64,000 nt of DNA from positions 2,914,001 through 2,978,000 of the forward strand of contig NZ_CP010681.1 in assembly GCF_002407245.1 (NCBI RefSeq). The letters are read 5' to 3'. Shown in pieces: positions 46,370 through 55,134 of this stretch (positions are counted from its first letter, which is position 1; every line of letters starts with the position of its first letter). The position numbers were made by a program, and so were the translations under genes. Below the pieces are notes generated by a model. That model was not told where the DNA came from, searched no databases, and was given only the letters and a program-made list of their open reading frames with translations. This DNA is from Phaeobacter piscinae. Lineage in GTDB: Bacteria; Pseudomonadota; Alphaproteobacteria; Rhodobacterales; Rhodobacteraceae.

Positions 46370-47092
46370 TCAGCGCCGCGGCGCGGACCAGCTGCCCGGC
46401 AGATCATCACGGGTGCCAGGCGCCTTGATCTGCTGCGCCAGCCAGTTCGGCCCCACCAGCAATGGTTTCAGCAGGGGGTTGGACTGTACCTGAGCCTTCA
46501 GCTTTTCGAACTGCATGACATTGTCGATCCGACGATCCAGAAACTCCCAGCTGGCCTGATGCTCCAGACTGTCGTCCCCCAACCAATAGAGCACCGTTGC
46601 CGAATAGACCCCGGCAAGCGAGCCGCGTTTGGTGTACCAGTTGATATCCTCGGATGCGTCGCCCAGTGCAGTCCAGATCGCATCGACAGTGCCCCAGATC
46701 AGGCGAACTCCGTCGCCCGCGTATTGCGGCAGGGAAAACAGCGTGGTGCCGCGGCGCACGGCTTCCTTGTCATCGACCACTTCCAACCTCAGCCGCACGG
46801 CACGTGCGATCTTGTCGCGAAACCGCAGGCCGGTCATGTCCTCTTCGGCCAGACGGTCAAGCATCAGCTGATCGCCGCGTTTGTGAAAGGCAATCGCCAG
46901 ATCCACCGCCCCACGCGGGCACAGCGCCTCGGCCAGCGCTGGCGTGATCCCTGCCTCCTCGACAGCCGCCGCAAACGTTTGCGCGCTCCAGCCATCAAAG
47001 GGCACATGCAACAGAGCTGCATCCAGCAGCTGCCCAATGATATCTCCTGCCTCAGGCTCAGTGCGCGGGTCGGTGTGATCCTCAATCGTCAT
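46370..47092 (-). CDS. COQ9 family protein, ubiquinone biosynthesis accessory factor
   Basis: A 240-residue protein of the COQ9 family (TetR-like fold that binds lipid and assists the COQ7 hydroxylase in eukaryotes). WSAQTFAAAVEEAGI, the central DDKEAVRRGTTLFSLP and INWYTKRGSLAGVYSATVLYW are diagnostic; that last stretch is the most conserved COQ9 segment. The ATG at 47092 was chosen because GGCGAG precedes it; a 35-residue extension is unsupported. Divergent from rpsU. Confidence 0.88.
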   Translation of the reverse strand: MTIEDHTDPRTEPEAGDIIGQLLDAALLHVPFDGWSAQTFAAAVEEAGITPALAEALCPRGAVDLAIAFHKRGDQLMLDRLAEEDMTGLRFRDKIARAVRLRLEVVDDKEAVRRGTTLFSLPQYAGDGVRLIWGTVDAIWTALGDASEDINWYTKRGSLAGVYSATVLYWLGDDSLEHQASWEFLDRRIDNVMQFEKLKAQVQSNPLLKPLLVGPNWLAQQIKAPGTRDDLPGSWSAPRR

Positions 47093-47332
47093 GGTCTCGC
47101 CTTCCGAAATTTCACGTCTTACTAATTGCAATCGCATCTGTTTGACACAAGATATCTGATGCCGCAGGGGCAATATCCACCCGGCCAATCGTCTCACTGG
47201 CGCGCCGCGATCTATCGCCGCAGTGGCCCTGCCCAGTAACTGGCCCGGTACTGGACAAGCTAGGGCGACCTTGCTATACGGCCACTTCCTGCAAATCCTT
47301 GCAACTCAACTTAGAAAGGTGGTGAAAACCAC

Positions 47333-47539
47333 ATGCAGGTTAGTGTTCGCGACAACAACGTCGATCAGGCGCTTCGTGCCCTGAAGAAAAAGCTGCAGCG
47401 TGAAGGCGTCTTCCGTGAAATGAAGCTCAAGCAACATTTCGAGAAGCCGTCCGAGAAAAAAGCGCGCGAGAAAGCTGAAGCGATTCGCCGTGCCCGTAAA
47501 CTGGCACGTAAGAAAGCACAGCGCGAAGGCCTCCTCTGA
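47333..47539 (+). CDS. rpsU: 30S ribosomal protein S21
   Basis: A 68-residue basic ribosomal protein. [20 protein letters not shown] followed by [11 protein letters not shown] is the S21 signature, and the C terminus is Arg/Lys rich. It has an AAGGTGG ribosome site and a strong terminator downstream, so it is monocistronic. S21 aids initiation by contacting the anti-Shine-Dalgarno region. Confidence 0.96.
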   Translation: MQVSVRDNNVDQALRALKKKLQREGVFREMKLKQHFEKPSEKKAREKAEAIRRARKLARKKAQREGLL

Positions 47540-47958
47540 GCCCTTTGTCCGCAGTTCTGGACGCAAAATGACGACCCCCGAGGCTCAGCCGCGGGGGTTT
47601 GTCGTTTTTGGCCTCCCCATAAATAGCGAGTGCGACAATCCGTCACTTATAAACTTAATATTTTATCAAAAAATACACGCAATACGTGTGTTCGTTTTGA
47701 ACAAACTGCGCTACTGTGGTTAATGCACGGGCAGGCTGACGCGTTTCCCCAGCAGCTGCCCGCTCCATCGGATTTGGAACACCCGATGGTCTAACCCGGA
47801 GCAGGCAGCGTCTCCCCCCCATCAGGCGCTTGTCTTACCCCCTTACAACCAAGGCATTTGCCGCTCCGGGTTCCTTCTTCCCCGCCTCATACCCGCGCAG
47901 AAACGCCAGCATGGCACATCTGCGCCCGTTTCCAGTGCGGCCGCCACGTCAGCTATGG
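47540..47958. other. Intergenic region between rpsU and PPK2
   Basis: No gene is recognised. It contains the rpsU terminator, then about 90 bp of very AT-rich sequence (47640-47730) with a short ACACG-CAATA-CGTGT hairpin at 47675-47689, followed by GC-rich sequence. Long open frames here lie antisense to PPK2 and are shadows. Confidence 0.5.
47574..47610 (+). terminator. rpsU terminator
   Basis: CCCCCG and CGGGGG form a stem around AGGCTCAGCCG, followed by TTTGTCGTTTTT. Confidence 0.8.
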
Positions 47959-48876
47959 TCAGTAAATCTTGGGCACATAGAGGTCGTCCGGCAGCACCCT
48001 GCGCTCGTAATCGGGCTTATATTCGCGATCCGGCAGCGACACGCGTTCACTCGGGACATCGCAATAGGGGATCTTGGTCAGGAGATGCTCAATACAGTTC
48101 AGCCGCTCGCGCTTCTTGTCGTTCCCTTCCACGATATACCAGGGCGCTTCGGGAATGTTGGTGCGCTCGAACATGTCCTCCTTGGCCTTGGTATACTGCT
48201 CCCAGCGGATGCGGCTCTCCAGATCCATTGGCGACAGTTTCCACTGCTTCATCGGGTCGTGGATCCGCATGAGAAACCGCAGCTGCTGCTCCTCATCGGT
48301 AATGGAGAACCAATATTTCAGCAGAATAATGCCCGACCGCACCAGCATCCGTTCAAATTCCGGAACGTCCTGAAAAAACTGCTCGACTTGATCATCGCTG
48401 GCAAAGCCCATCACCCGCTCGACCCCGGCCCGGTTGTACCAGGACCGGTCGAAGAGCACGATTTCGCCGGCAGCCGGCAGGTAGGGCACATAACGCTGAA
48501 AATACCACTGACTCTGCTCACGGCGACTGGGCGCAGGCAGCGCCACCACCCGCGCCACCCGTGGATTGAGCCGCTGGGTGATCCGCTTGATCACCCCACC
48601 CTTGCCGGCACTGTCGCGTCCTTCAAACAGGATGCAAACTTTGGCCCCGGTGTGTTGGACCCAATCCTGAACCTTGATCAGCTCAGCCTGCAACCGCAGC
48701 AAGTTGCGAAAATAGACCTTGCGATCCAGCATCTCCGGGTGTTGTGACCGGTAGATCTTGCGCAATTCCATTGACAGCATCGGCTCGGCGAATTCGATCT
48801 CGAAATCCTCGTCCAGCGTGTCCTGAAGTTCGGCGTCCAGCCAGTCAAAGGAATCAGGGTCATGGTCGCTGGTCAC
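47959..48876 (-). CDS. ppk2: Polyphosphate kinase 2 (PPK2 family)
   Basis: A 305-residue enzyme that transfers phosphate between polyphosphate and nucleoside diphosphates. VCILFEGRDSAGKGGVIKRI has the Walker A GRDSAGKGG, LFDRSWYNRAGVERVMGF has the Walker B and lid entrance, and KYWFSITDEEQQLRFLMR is conserved in the family. The single-domain length fits class I PPK2. It probably uses GDP or ADP; the direction cannot be read from sequence. Confidence 0.93.
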   Translation of the reverse strand: MTSDHDPDSFDWLDAELQDTLDEDFEIEFAEPMLSMELRKIYRSQHPEMLDRKVYFRNLLRLQAELIKVQDWVQHTGAKVCILFEGRDSAGKGGVIKRITQRLNPRVARVVALPAPSRREQSQWYFQRYVPYLPAAGEIVLFDRSWYNRAGVERVMGFASDDQVEQFFQDVPEFERMLVRSGIILLKYWFSITDEEQQLRFLMRIHDPMKQWKLSPMDLESRIRWEQYTKAKEDMFERTNIPEAPWYIVEGNDKKRERLNCIEHLLTKIPYCDVPSERVSLPDREYKPDYERRVLPDDLYVPKIY

Positions 48877-49090
48877 ACTAAAGCTCCTTGGTCGGTCTTT
48901 GGTCAGTCACGCGGCTGTAGCAGGCGGATGTGATCGTTTCGTGTCACAGTCAGGCAAGCGATCAGCACTGTCAGCCCCTCTGGTCGCTGAAACAGACCAG
49001 CGCGTCCCGCAGGCCACGCGCCAGCCGGATCGGAACAGGGAATCGAATATTGGCGGGAGACGCAAGGGGGCATGCTGCCCGCGCGGCCAA

Positions 49091-50680
49091 TTACCCGCGA
49101 TGATCGCTCAAAATCATATCAGCTGCCTTTTCCGCGATCATGATCGTCGGCGCATTGGTATTGCCGCTGGGAATCACCGGCATCACGCTGGCATCAACCA
49201 CCCGCAGCCCACCAACCCCGCGCAAACGCAGCGCGCCGTCCACCGGGGCCGCCTCCTCCGCGCCCATCCGTACCGTGCAGGTCGGATGAAAGATGGTTGT
49301 CCCAATCGCGCCTGCCGCCTGCATCAGATCCGCCTCATCATCCGAACCGCCGCCGGGTTTCAGCTCCTGCGGTACATAACGCTGCATGGCCCCCTGCCCC
49401 ATAATCGCCCGCGCCTGCCGGATGGCCGCCACGGCCACCTGACGGTCGCCTTCGGTCGAGAGATACTTCGGTGCGATCCGGGGCGCCTGCATGGGATCCG
49501 CGCTGGCGATAGCTACCTCTCCCCGGCTTTCAGGTCGCAGGTTACACACGCTTGCCGTCAATCCCGGAAAATCATGCAGCGGCTGACCAAAGGCGTCGAG
49601 CGTCAGCGGTTGGACGTGATACTCCAGATCCGGCGTCGCCAGATCCGGGCGCGAACGGGAAAACGCCCCCAGCTGGCTCGGCGCCATCGACATCGGACCG
49701 GACCGGCGCAGGGCATATTCGGCCGCAATCTTTGCCTTGCCCAGCAGCGAATTGGCCAGAGTGTTCAGTGTCTTTGCCCCTTGCAGTCGCCAGGCGCAAC
49801 GCAATTGCAGATGATCCTGCAGGTTCTGACCAACCTCAGGCATGTCCCGCTGCACCGCAATCCCGTGGTCGCGCAGCAGGTCTGCCGGACCCAGACCAGA
49901 CAGCTGAAGGATCTGTGGGCTGTTGATGGCCCCCGCAGACAGCAGCACCTCACCGCCCGTCTGCGCTGTTTTCACGACACCGCCCTGACTGTATTCCACC
50001 CCTACGGCACGGCCGTTCTCGATCAGGATACGCCGGGTGTGGGCGCCGGTTTCTACCTTCAGATTTTCACCAGTCGCCGTGCGCAAAAACGCCTTCGCGG
50101 TGTTCATCCGCCAGCCGCCCCGCTGGTTCACCCGAAAATAGCCGACGCCCTCATTGGTGCCGGTATTAAAATCGGTGACTTTAGGCAGGCCCCATTCCGC
50201 AGCAGCCTGCATCCAGTCGTCCAGTACATCCCAGTGCAGGCGCTGGTTTTCCACCCGCCATTCGCCACCGACCCCATGCATGTCAGACGGACCGTCGACG
50301 TAATCCTCTGATTTCTTGAAATAGGGCAGCACATCATCCCAGCCCCAGCCGGTGAGCCCGCGCTGGCGCCAGCCATCATAGTCCGCCGCCTGTCCACGCA
50401 GATAGAGCATTCCGTTGATGGACGAACAGCCGCCCAGCACCTTGCCGCGCGGATAGATCAGCGCGCGCCCGTTCAGCCCCGCCTCCGCCTCGGTTCGATA
50501 CATCCAGTCAGTGCGCGGGTTGTTGATGCAATAGAGATACCCCATCGGGATATGCACCCAATGGTAGTTGTCCTTGCCGCCCGCCTCCAGCAGCAGCACC
50601 CGCTGGCCTGCCGCGCTCAATCGGTTGGCCAGCACGCAGCCCGCGCTGCCTGCGCCGATAATGATATAGTCCCAGTCCAT
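49091..50680 (-). CDS. GMC-family FAD oxidoreductase (choline/alcohol dehydrogenase-like)
   Basis: A 529-residue flavoprotein. DYIIIGAGSAGCVLANRLS is the dinucleotide-binding motif, GGCSSINGMLYLRGQAADYD is GMC signature 1, and GAINSPQILQLSGLGP is signature 2. The C-terminal FHPTCTVRMG carries the catalytic His, and NTNAPTIMIAEKAAD ends the domain. It probably oxidises an alcohol or polyol; BetA is one possibility but no betaine genes are adjacent. The ATG at 50680 gives MDWDYII. Confidence 0.88.
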   Translation of the reverse strand: MDWDYIIIGAGSAGCVLANRLSAAGQRVLLLEAGGKDNYHWVHIPMGYLYCINNPRTDWMYRTEAEAGLNGRALIYPRGKVLGGCSSINGMLYLRGQAADYDGWRQRGLTGWGWDDVLPYFKKSEDYVDGPSDMHGVGGEWRVENQRLHWDVLDDWMQAAAEWGLPKVTDFNTGTNEGVGYFRVNQRGGWRMNTAKAFLRTATGENLKVETGAHTRRILIENGRAVGVEYSQGGVVKTAQTGGEVLLSAGAINSPQILQLSGLGPADLLRDHGIAVQRDMPEVGQNLQDHLQLRCAWRLQGAKTLNTLANSLLGKAKIAAEYALRRSGPMSMAPSQLGAFSRSRPDLATPDLEYHVQPLTLDAFGQPLHDFPGLTASVCNLRPESRGEVAIASADPMQAPRIAPKYLSTEGDRQVAVAAIRQARAIMGQGAMQRYVPQELKPGGGSDDEADLMQAAGAIGTTIFHPTCTVRMGAEEAAPVDGALRLRGVGGLRVVDASVMPVIPSGNTNAPTIMIAEKAADMILSDHRG

Positions 50681-50783
50681 ACGCCCCCGCCCGCGACAAT
50701 CCTGCCGTCTTGTTCTGTCGGGGCAGTCTTTCCCAGATCCCCCTGCCTGACAAGTCACGCAAAGGCCCGCGCAGACGCGTAGA

Positions 50784-51242
50784 TCAGACCGGAAGCGCCG
50801 TGGTTTTAAACACCGTGCGCAGCGCAAAGGAACTCTGCATCTGCGCCACACCAGGCAGCCGGGTCAGGTGTTGGCGATGGATGCGGGCAAAATCATCGGT
50901 GTTTTCAGCCACAACCTTCAGGATGTAATCCGCCGTCCCCGCCATCAGATGACACTCCAACACATCGGGAATGCGCCCCACCGCCTTCTCAAAGGCATCC
51001 AGCAGCTCATCCGCCTGGCTCTGCAACGTGATCTCCACAAAGACGGTTGCCGGCAGGTTCATCTTGCGCGCGTCCAGGAGAGCGACGTAATTACGAATAT
51101 ACCCGTCTGTCTCCAACCGTTGCACACGCCGGTGGCAGGCCGATGCCGACAGGTTTACCTGCTCACTCAGCTCGGCGTTGGAAATCCGTCCCTGCTTCTG
51201 CAACACCTGCAAGATGCGACGATCTGTGTGGTCAAGTGACAT
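50784..51242 (-). CDS. Lrp/AsnC-family regulator, probable activator of alanine dehydrogenase (AldR-like)
   Basis: A 152-residue transcription factor. The N-terminal winged HTH (RISNAELSEQVNLSASACHR) is followed by a RAM/ACT-like sensor domain with HLMAGTADYILKVVAENTDD. The ATG at 51242 is chosen by family length. It is divergent from ald, a classic regulator-target pair: Lrp paralogues of this kind sense amino acids and control ald. Confidence 0.9.
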   Translation of the reverse strand: MSLDHTDRRILQVLQKQGRISNAELSEQVNLSASACHRRVQRLETDGYIRNYVALLDARKMNLPATVFVEITLQSQADELLDAFEKAVGRIPDVLECHLMAGTADYILKVVAENTDDFARIHRQHLTRLPGVAQMQSSFALRTVFKTTALPV

Positions 51243-51252
51243 ATTGCGAAAG

Positions 51253-51292
51253 ATCCTTCGATGAAGGATGAACATATTAGAAGAACCTTCTA
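51253..51292. promoter_or_regulatory. Two dyads in the Lrp-ald divergent promoter, probable Lrp operators
   Basis: ATCCTTC-GAT-GAAGGAT (51253-51269) and TAGAAG-AAC-CTTCTA (51278-51292) share the GAAG/CTTC core and 3-base centres. Their centres are 24 bp apart. They lie just upstream of the Lrp start. Confidence 0.65.
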
Positions 51293-51379
51293 TATGCACC
51301 TTTTTATTTCGCCTAAAAAAGCAGCAAATCTCATCGCTCCTGCGGCATCATAGCGCAAGCATGCTGGAGGAGAGATCGC

Positions 51380-52495
51380 ATGAAAATCGGATGCCCCACT
51401 GAGATCAAGCCGCAGGAATTCCGCGTCGGGATGACACCGGACGCCGCTCGCGAAGCCGTAAACCATGGCCATACCGTCCTAATTCAGGCCGGTGCCGGGA
51501 TGGGCGCTGGCTTCACCGACGAAGATTATACCACAGCAGGTGCCGCAATCATCGACACCGCCGAGGAGATCTTTGCCACCGCAGACATGATCGTGAAGGT
51601 GAAAGAACCCCAAGCCGTTGAGCGCAAGATGCTGCGCGAAGGCCAGTTGCTGTTCACCTATCTGCACCTCGCCCCCGATCCCGATCAAACCCGTGATCTG
51701 CTGGATTCCGGTTGCACCGCGATTGCCTATGAAACCGTGACCGACGACCGTGGCGGCCTGCCGCTGCTGGCGCCGATGTCCGAAGTTGCCGGCCGTCTGG
51801 CCCCACAAGTGGGCGCCTACACCCTGCAGAAGGCCAACGGTGGTCGCGGCGTGCTGATGGGCGGCGTCCCTGGCGTGGCCCCGGCCAAGGTTGTGGTGAT
51901 CGGTGGCGGCGTCGTTGGCACCCACGCAGCCAAGATCGCTGCTGGCATGGGTGCGGATGTCACCATCCTCGACCGTTCCCTCACACGCCTGAAATATCTC
52001 GACGATGTCTTCGGCCGCGACTTCAAGAACCAATACTCCACCGCAGGCGCCACGGCCGAGCTGGTGCGTGATGCAGACATGGTGATCGGCGCGGTTCTGA
52101 TCCCCGGTGCTGCAGCACCAAAGCTGGTCTCACGGGCCCAGCTCAGCGAGATGAAACCCGGCGCAGTGCTGGTGGATGTCGCCATTGACCAGGGCGGCTG
52201 CTTCGAGACGTCAAAGGCCACTACCCACGCCGACCCGATCTATGAGGTCGACGGCATAATGCACTACTGCGTGGCCAACATGCCCGGCGCTGTTGCCCGC
52301 ACCTCGACCCAGGCTTTGGGCAACGCCACTCTGCCATTCTTGCTGAATTTGGCAAACAAAGGCTGGAAGCAAGCCTGCGCAGACGATCCACATCTGCTGA
52401 ATGGCCTGAACGTCCACGCTGGTAAGCTGACCTATTTCGCGGTCGGCAAGGCTCTGGGCATTGATGTTGTCTCCCCTCAGCTGATGATCAAGTAA
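51380..52495 (+). CDS. ald: Alanine dehydrogenase
   Basis: NAD-dependent oxidative deamination of L-alanine to pyruvate and ammonia. It has 371 residues. [20 protein letters not shown] starts the protein, the substrate-binding His and Lys lie in [10 protein letters not shown] and MIVKVKEPQ, and [20 protein letters not shown] is the Rossmann fold. GGAG precedes the ATG. It is divergent from the Lrp regulator and has a terminator downstream. Confidence 0.96.
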   Translation: MKIGCPTEIKPQEFRVGMTPDAAREAVNHGHTVLIQAGAGMGAGFTDEDYTTAGAAIIDTAEEIFATADMIVKVKEPQAVERKMLREGQLLFTYLHLAPDPDQTRDLLDSGCTAIAYETVTDDRGGLPLLAPMSEVAGRLAPQVGAYTLQKANGGRGVLMGGVPGVAPAKVVVIGGGVVGTHAAKIAAGMGADVTILDRSLTRLKYLDDVFGRDFKNQYSTAGATAELVRDADMVIGAVLIPGAAAPKLVSRAQLSEMKPGAVLVDVAIDQGGCFETSKATTHADPIYEVDGIMHYCVANMPGAVARTSTQALGNATLPFLLNLANKGWKQACADDPHLLNGLNVHAGKLTYFAVGKALGIDVVSPQLMIK

Positions 52496-52525
52496 CACCT
52501 CCCGATCACTTGATGTCAGCCAGCG

Positions 52526-52560
52526 CAAGGCCTCGCAGACGCGGGGCCTTGTCTCGTTTT
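52526..52560 (+). terminator. ald terminator
   Basis: CAAGGCC-T-CGC and GCG-G-GGCCTTG form a stem around AGAC, followed by TCTCGTTTT. Confidence 0.78.
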
Positions 52561-52585
52561 GACAGGTAGAAAAAGTTGCCAACCC

Positions 52586-52606
52586 CACTAGACAATCGGT
52601 CTAGTG
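52586..52606. promoter_or_regulatory. TetR operator 1 (autoregulatory)
   Basis: CACTAGAC-AATCG-GTCTAGTG is a perfect 8-bp dyad with a 5-bp centre. It lies 5 bp before the tetR start codon, so bound repressor would block transcription of its own gene. Confidence 0.82.
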
Positions 52607-52611
52607 ATCTT

Positions 52612-53211
52612 ATGTCTACTCGCATGAGTGACACCCGACTGCATATTCTGGACACTGGACGCGCACTGACGGCGCAGCGCGGCTATACCTCCGTCGGGCT
52701 GACGGAGCTGCTTGCGACGGCGCAGGTGCCGAAGGGGTCCTTCTATCACTACTTTTCCTCCAAAGAAGACTACGGCTGCGCCCTGCTGCGTCACTACGTC
52801 GACCAGTACCGGATTGAGTTGACGCCCACGTTGAACAACCCAGAGCTGACCGGGCGCGATCAGGTGCTGTCTTATGTCACCGCCTGGCAGGAGCGGCAGA
52901 GCTCGGACATGGCCGGTCAAAAATGCCTTATTGTCAAACTGGCCGCCGAAATTGCCGACCTCTCCCCCGCGATGCGCGGCATTCTGCAACAGGCTGTCGA
53001 AGGCATTACAGCGCGGCTGGCTGACTGCCTGCGCAAAGGTCAACGGGACGGCTCCCTCAGCCCGAGCGTCGACCCAATCCATACCGCCATCACACTCTAT
53101 CAGATCTGGCTTGGCGCCAGCCTGATGGCGCATCTGTCGCAGGACAGCACCCCGTTCAACACCGCCATGGTCCAGACCCGGGCCATGCTCCCCCCACCCG
53201 GGCACACCTAA
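52612..53211 (+). CDS. TetR/AcrR-family repressor, NemR/AcuR-like
   Basis: A 199-residue repressor. The N-terminal HTH is followed by YTSVGLTELLATAQVPKGSFYHYFSSKEDYG, the conserved TetR recognition region. The cysteine in QKCLIVKLAAEIADLS is at the place where NemR/AcuR-type regulators carry a reactive Cys, which suggests electrophile sensing. The ATG at 52612 lies next to the operator and has no good ribosome site, so the start (52612 or 52624) is uncertain. The same operator occurs before the next gene. Confidence 0.8.
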   Translation: MSTRMSDTRLHILDTGRALTAQRGYTSVGLTELLATAQVPKGSFYHYFSSKEDYGCALLRHYVDQYRIELTPTLNNPELTGRDQVLSYVTAWQERQSSDMAGQKCLIVKLAAEIADLSPAMRGILQQAVEGITARLADCLRKGQRDGSLSPSVDPIHTAITLYQIWLGASLMAHLSQDSTPFNTAMVQTRAMLPPPGHT

Positions 53212-53261
53212 CCTGTCAGAAACATTCTGGCTCCCTTGTGTGCCGTAAAAAATTTACCGTT

Positions 53262-53282
53262 CACTAGACGATCGGTCTAATC
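53262..53282. promoter_or_regulatory. TetR operator 2, upstream of the CurA-like reductase
   Basis: CACTAGAC-GATCG-GTCTAATC matches operator 1 over 17 of 21 positions and keeps the TAGAC/GTCTA core. It lies 20 bp upstream of the ATG at 53303. Confidence 0.82.
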
Positions 53283-53302
53283 CCTACAGAAAGGACCCCA
53301 AT

Positions 53303-54334
53303 ATGACACAGACCTCCACCACCAACCGCCAGTACGTCCTCGCCGAGCGCCCCAAGGGTGAGCCAACCGACAGCACCCTGCGCCTGGAAACCACCGAAGT
53401 GCCCACCCCAGGCGAAGGCCAGATGCTGCTGCGCAACGAGTATCTGTCGCTGGACCCATATATGCGTGGCCGAATGAGCAGCGCGCCCTCTTATGCCGCG
53501 CCGGTCGAGATCGATGAGGTCATGGTGGGCGGCACCGTTGCCGAGGTCGTTACATCCAACGTTAAGGGATATGAAAAAGGCGATTGGGTCGTCGCATTCG
53601 GTGGCTGGCAGGACTACACGCTGTCGGATGGCACCGGTGTGATCAATATGGGCAAGACCCCGCAGAACCCGTCTTGGGCGCTTGGTGTTCTGGGCATGCC
53701 GGGCCTCACCGCTTGGGCGGGTCTCACCCAGATCGGCCAGCCAAAAGAAGGCGAAACACTGGTCGTCGCAGGCGCCAGCGGCCCGGTCGGCGCAACGGTT
53801 GGCCAGATCGGCAAAATCCTCGGCCTGCGCGTGGTTGGCATCGCGGGTGGTGCGGAGAAATGCCAGCACGTGGTCGATACTTTGGGCTTTGACGCCTGCA
53901 TCGATTACAAGGCCGGCAGCTTTGCGGACGACCTTGCCAAGGCGGTTCCAGATGGCATCGACATCTATTTCGAAAACGTCGGCGGCGCTGTCTTTGACGC
54001 GGTGATGCCGCTCCTCAACCCCTCTGCCCGCATCCCGCTCTGCGGCCTGATTTCGCAGTACAACGCCACTGCCCTCCCCGACGGCCCTGATCGGATGAAC
54101 TACCTGATGGGCCAGTTGCTGCGCAAACGCATCACCATGCGCGGCTTCATCGTCTTTGACGATTTCGGCCATCTCTACCCGGAGTTCGCCAAGCAGATGA
54201 CCGGCTGGGTGCAGGATGGCAAAGTGAAATACCGCGAAGAAATGATCGAAGGTCTGGAACAAGCGCCCGCAGCATTCGTTGGTCTTTTGAGAGGCGAAGC
54301 GTTTGGCAAACGTGTCATCCACCTCGCCGACTGA
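53303..54334 (+). CDS. NADP-dependent MDR oxidoreductase, CurA/2-alkenal reductase type
   Basis: A 343-residue medium-chain reductase without zinc ligands. LLRNEYLSLDPYMRGRMSSA is the signature of the leukotriene B4/CurA/alkenal reductase group, VVAGASGPVGATVGQIGKIL is the NADP-binding loop, and YFENVGGAVFDAVMPLL is conserved there. It probably reduces alpha,beta-unsaturated carbonyls. It is controlled by the TetR operator just upstream and is followed by the DJ-1-type gene. Confidence 0.85.
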   Translation: MTQTSTTNRQYVLAERPKGEPTDSTLRLETTEVPTPGEGQMLLRNEYLSLDPYMRGRMSSAPSYAAPVEIDEVMVGGTVAEVVTSNVKGYEKGDWVVAFGGWQDYTLSDGTGVINMGKTPQNPSWALGVLGMPGLTAWAGLTQIGQPKEGETLVVAGASGPVGATVGQIGKILGLRVVGIAGGAEKCQHVVDTLGFDACIDYKAGSFADDLAKAVPDGIDIYFENVGGAVFDAVMPLLNPSARIPLCGLISQYNATALPDGPDRMNYLMGQLLRKRITMRGFIVFDDFGHLYPEFAKQMTGWVQDGKVKYREEMIEGLEQAPAAFVGLLRGEAFGKRVIHLAD

Positions 54335-54365
54335 TCTGAACTTAAAAAATATAAGGAGACCCGAG

Positions 54366-55040
54366 ATGAAAATCCTGATGGTTCTCACCTCCCATGACAA
54401 ACTGGGCGACACAGGCGAAAAAACCGGCTTCTGGCTGGAGGAATTCGCCGCGCCTTACTATGCGCTGAAAGATGCAGGCGCCGACATCACACTGGCCTCC
54501 CCCAAAGGGGGGCAACCCCCGCTCGATCCCAAGAGCGATGATGAAAGCGCCCAGACCGATGCCACCCGCCGGTTCAAGGAAGATACCGCCGCGCAGGACG
54601 CCTTGGCCAACACCAAGGTCTTGGCAGAGGTCAAAGATGATGGCTTTGACGCGGTGTTCTATCCCGGCGGTCACGGTCCTCTCTGGGATCTGGCCGAAGA
54701 CGCCGACAGCCGCCGCCTGATCGAGGCCTTCGCACACAGCGACCGTCCCATCGGCGCTGTCTGCCACGCCCCAGCCGTGTTCCGCCATACCAAAGACGCC
54801 GATGGCGCGCCGCTGGTACAGGGCAAACGCGTGACCGGCTTCTCCAACAGCGAAGAAGACGGCGTCGGCCTCACCGACGTGGTGCCCTTCCTGGTGGAAG
54901 ACATGTTGGCTGAAAATGGCGCCACCTACGAGAAAGGCGACGACTGGGCCTCCTTTGCCATCACCGACGGCAAGCTGGTCACCGGTCAGAACCCCGCCTC
55001 CTCGGAAGAGGCCGCGAAACAGCTGCTCGCCCTACTCTGA
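54366..55040 (+). CDS. DJ-1/PfpI family protein, Hsp31-like
   Basis: A 224-residue glutamine-amidotransferase-like protein. GAVCHAPAVF carries the nucleophile Cys on its elbow, YPGGHGPLWDL is the conserved upstream loop, and GFWLEEFAAPYYAL is the Hsp31/DJ-1 subgroup marker that includes an active-site Glu. Members work as glyoxalase III or protein deglycases. The ATG at 54366 has GGAGACCCGAG upstream. It is co-transcribed with the reductase, fitting detoxification of reactive carbonyls. Confidence 0.85.
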   Translation: MKILMVLTSHDKLGDTGEKTGFWLEEFAAPYYALKDAGADITLASPKGGQPPLDPKSDDESAQTDATRRFKEDTAAQDALANTKVLAEVKDDGFDAVFYPGGHGPLWDLAEDADSRRLIEAFAHSDRPIGAVCHAPAVFRHTKDADGAPLVQGKRVTGFSNSEEDGVGLTDVVPFLVEDMLAENGATYEKGDDWASFAITDGKLVTGQNPASSEEAAKQLLALL

Positions 55041-55075
55041 GGCCGCAAGCCTGCGAAAACCGCAGCGCTCAGTAC

Positions 55076-55108
55076 AAAGGCCGCCCTGCAGTGATGCGGG
55101 CGGCCTTT
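55076..55108 (+). terminator. Terminator after the DJ-1-type gene
   Basis: AAAGGCCGCCC and GGGCGGCCTTT form an 11-bp perfect stem, followed by TTATTCTC. Confidence 0.82.
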
Positions 55109-55134
55109 TATTCTCGCACGTGATGAGCGCGTGA

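Noticed and set aside
47830..48747. 305-codon plus-strand frame opposite PPK2
   Set aside because: Antisense to the clearly identified PPK2 gene; no motif recognised.
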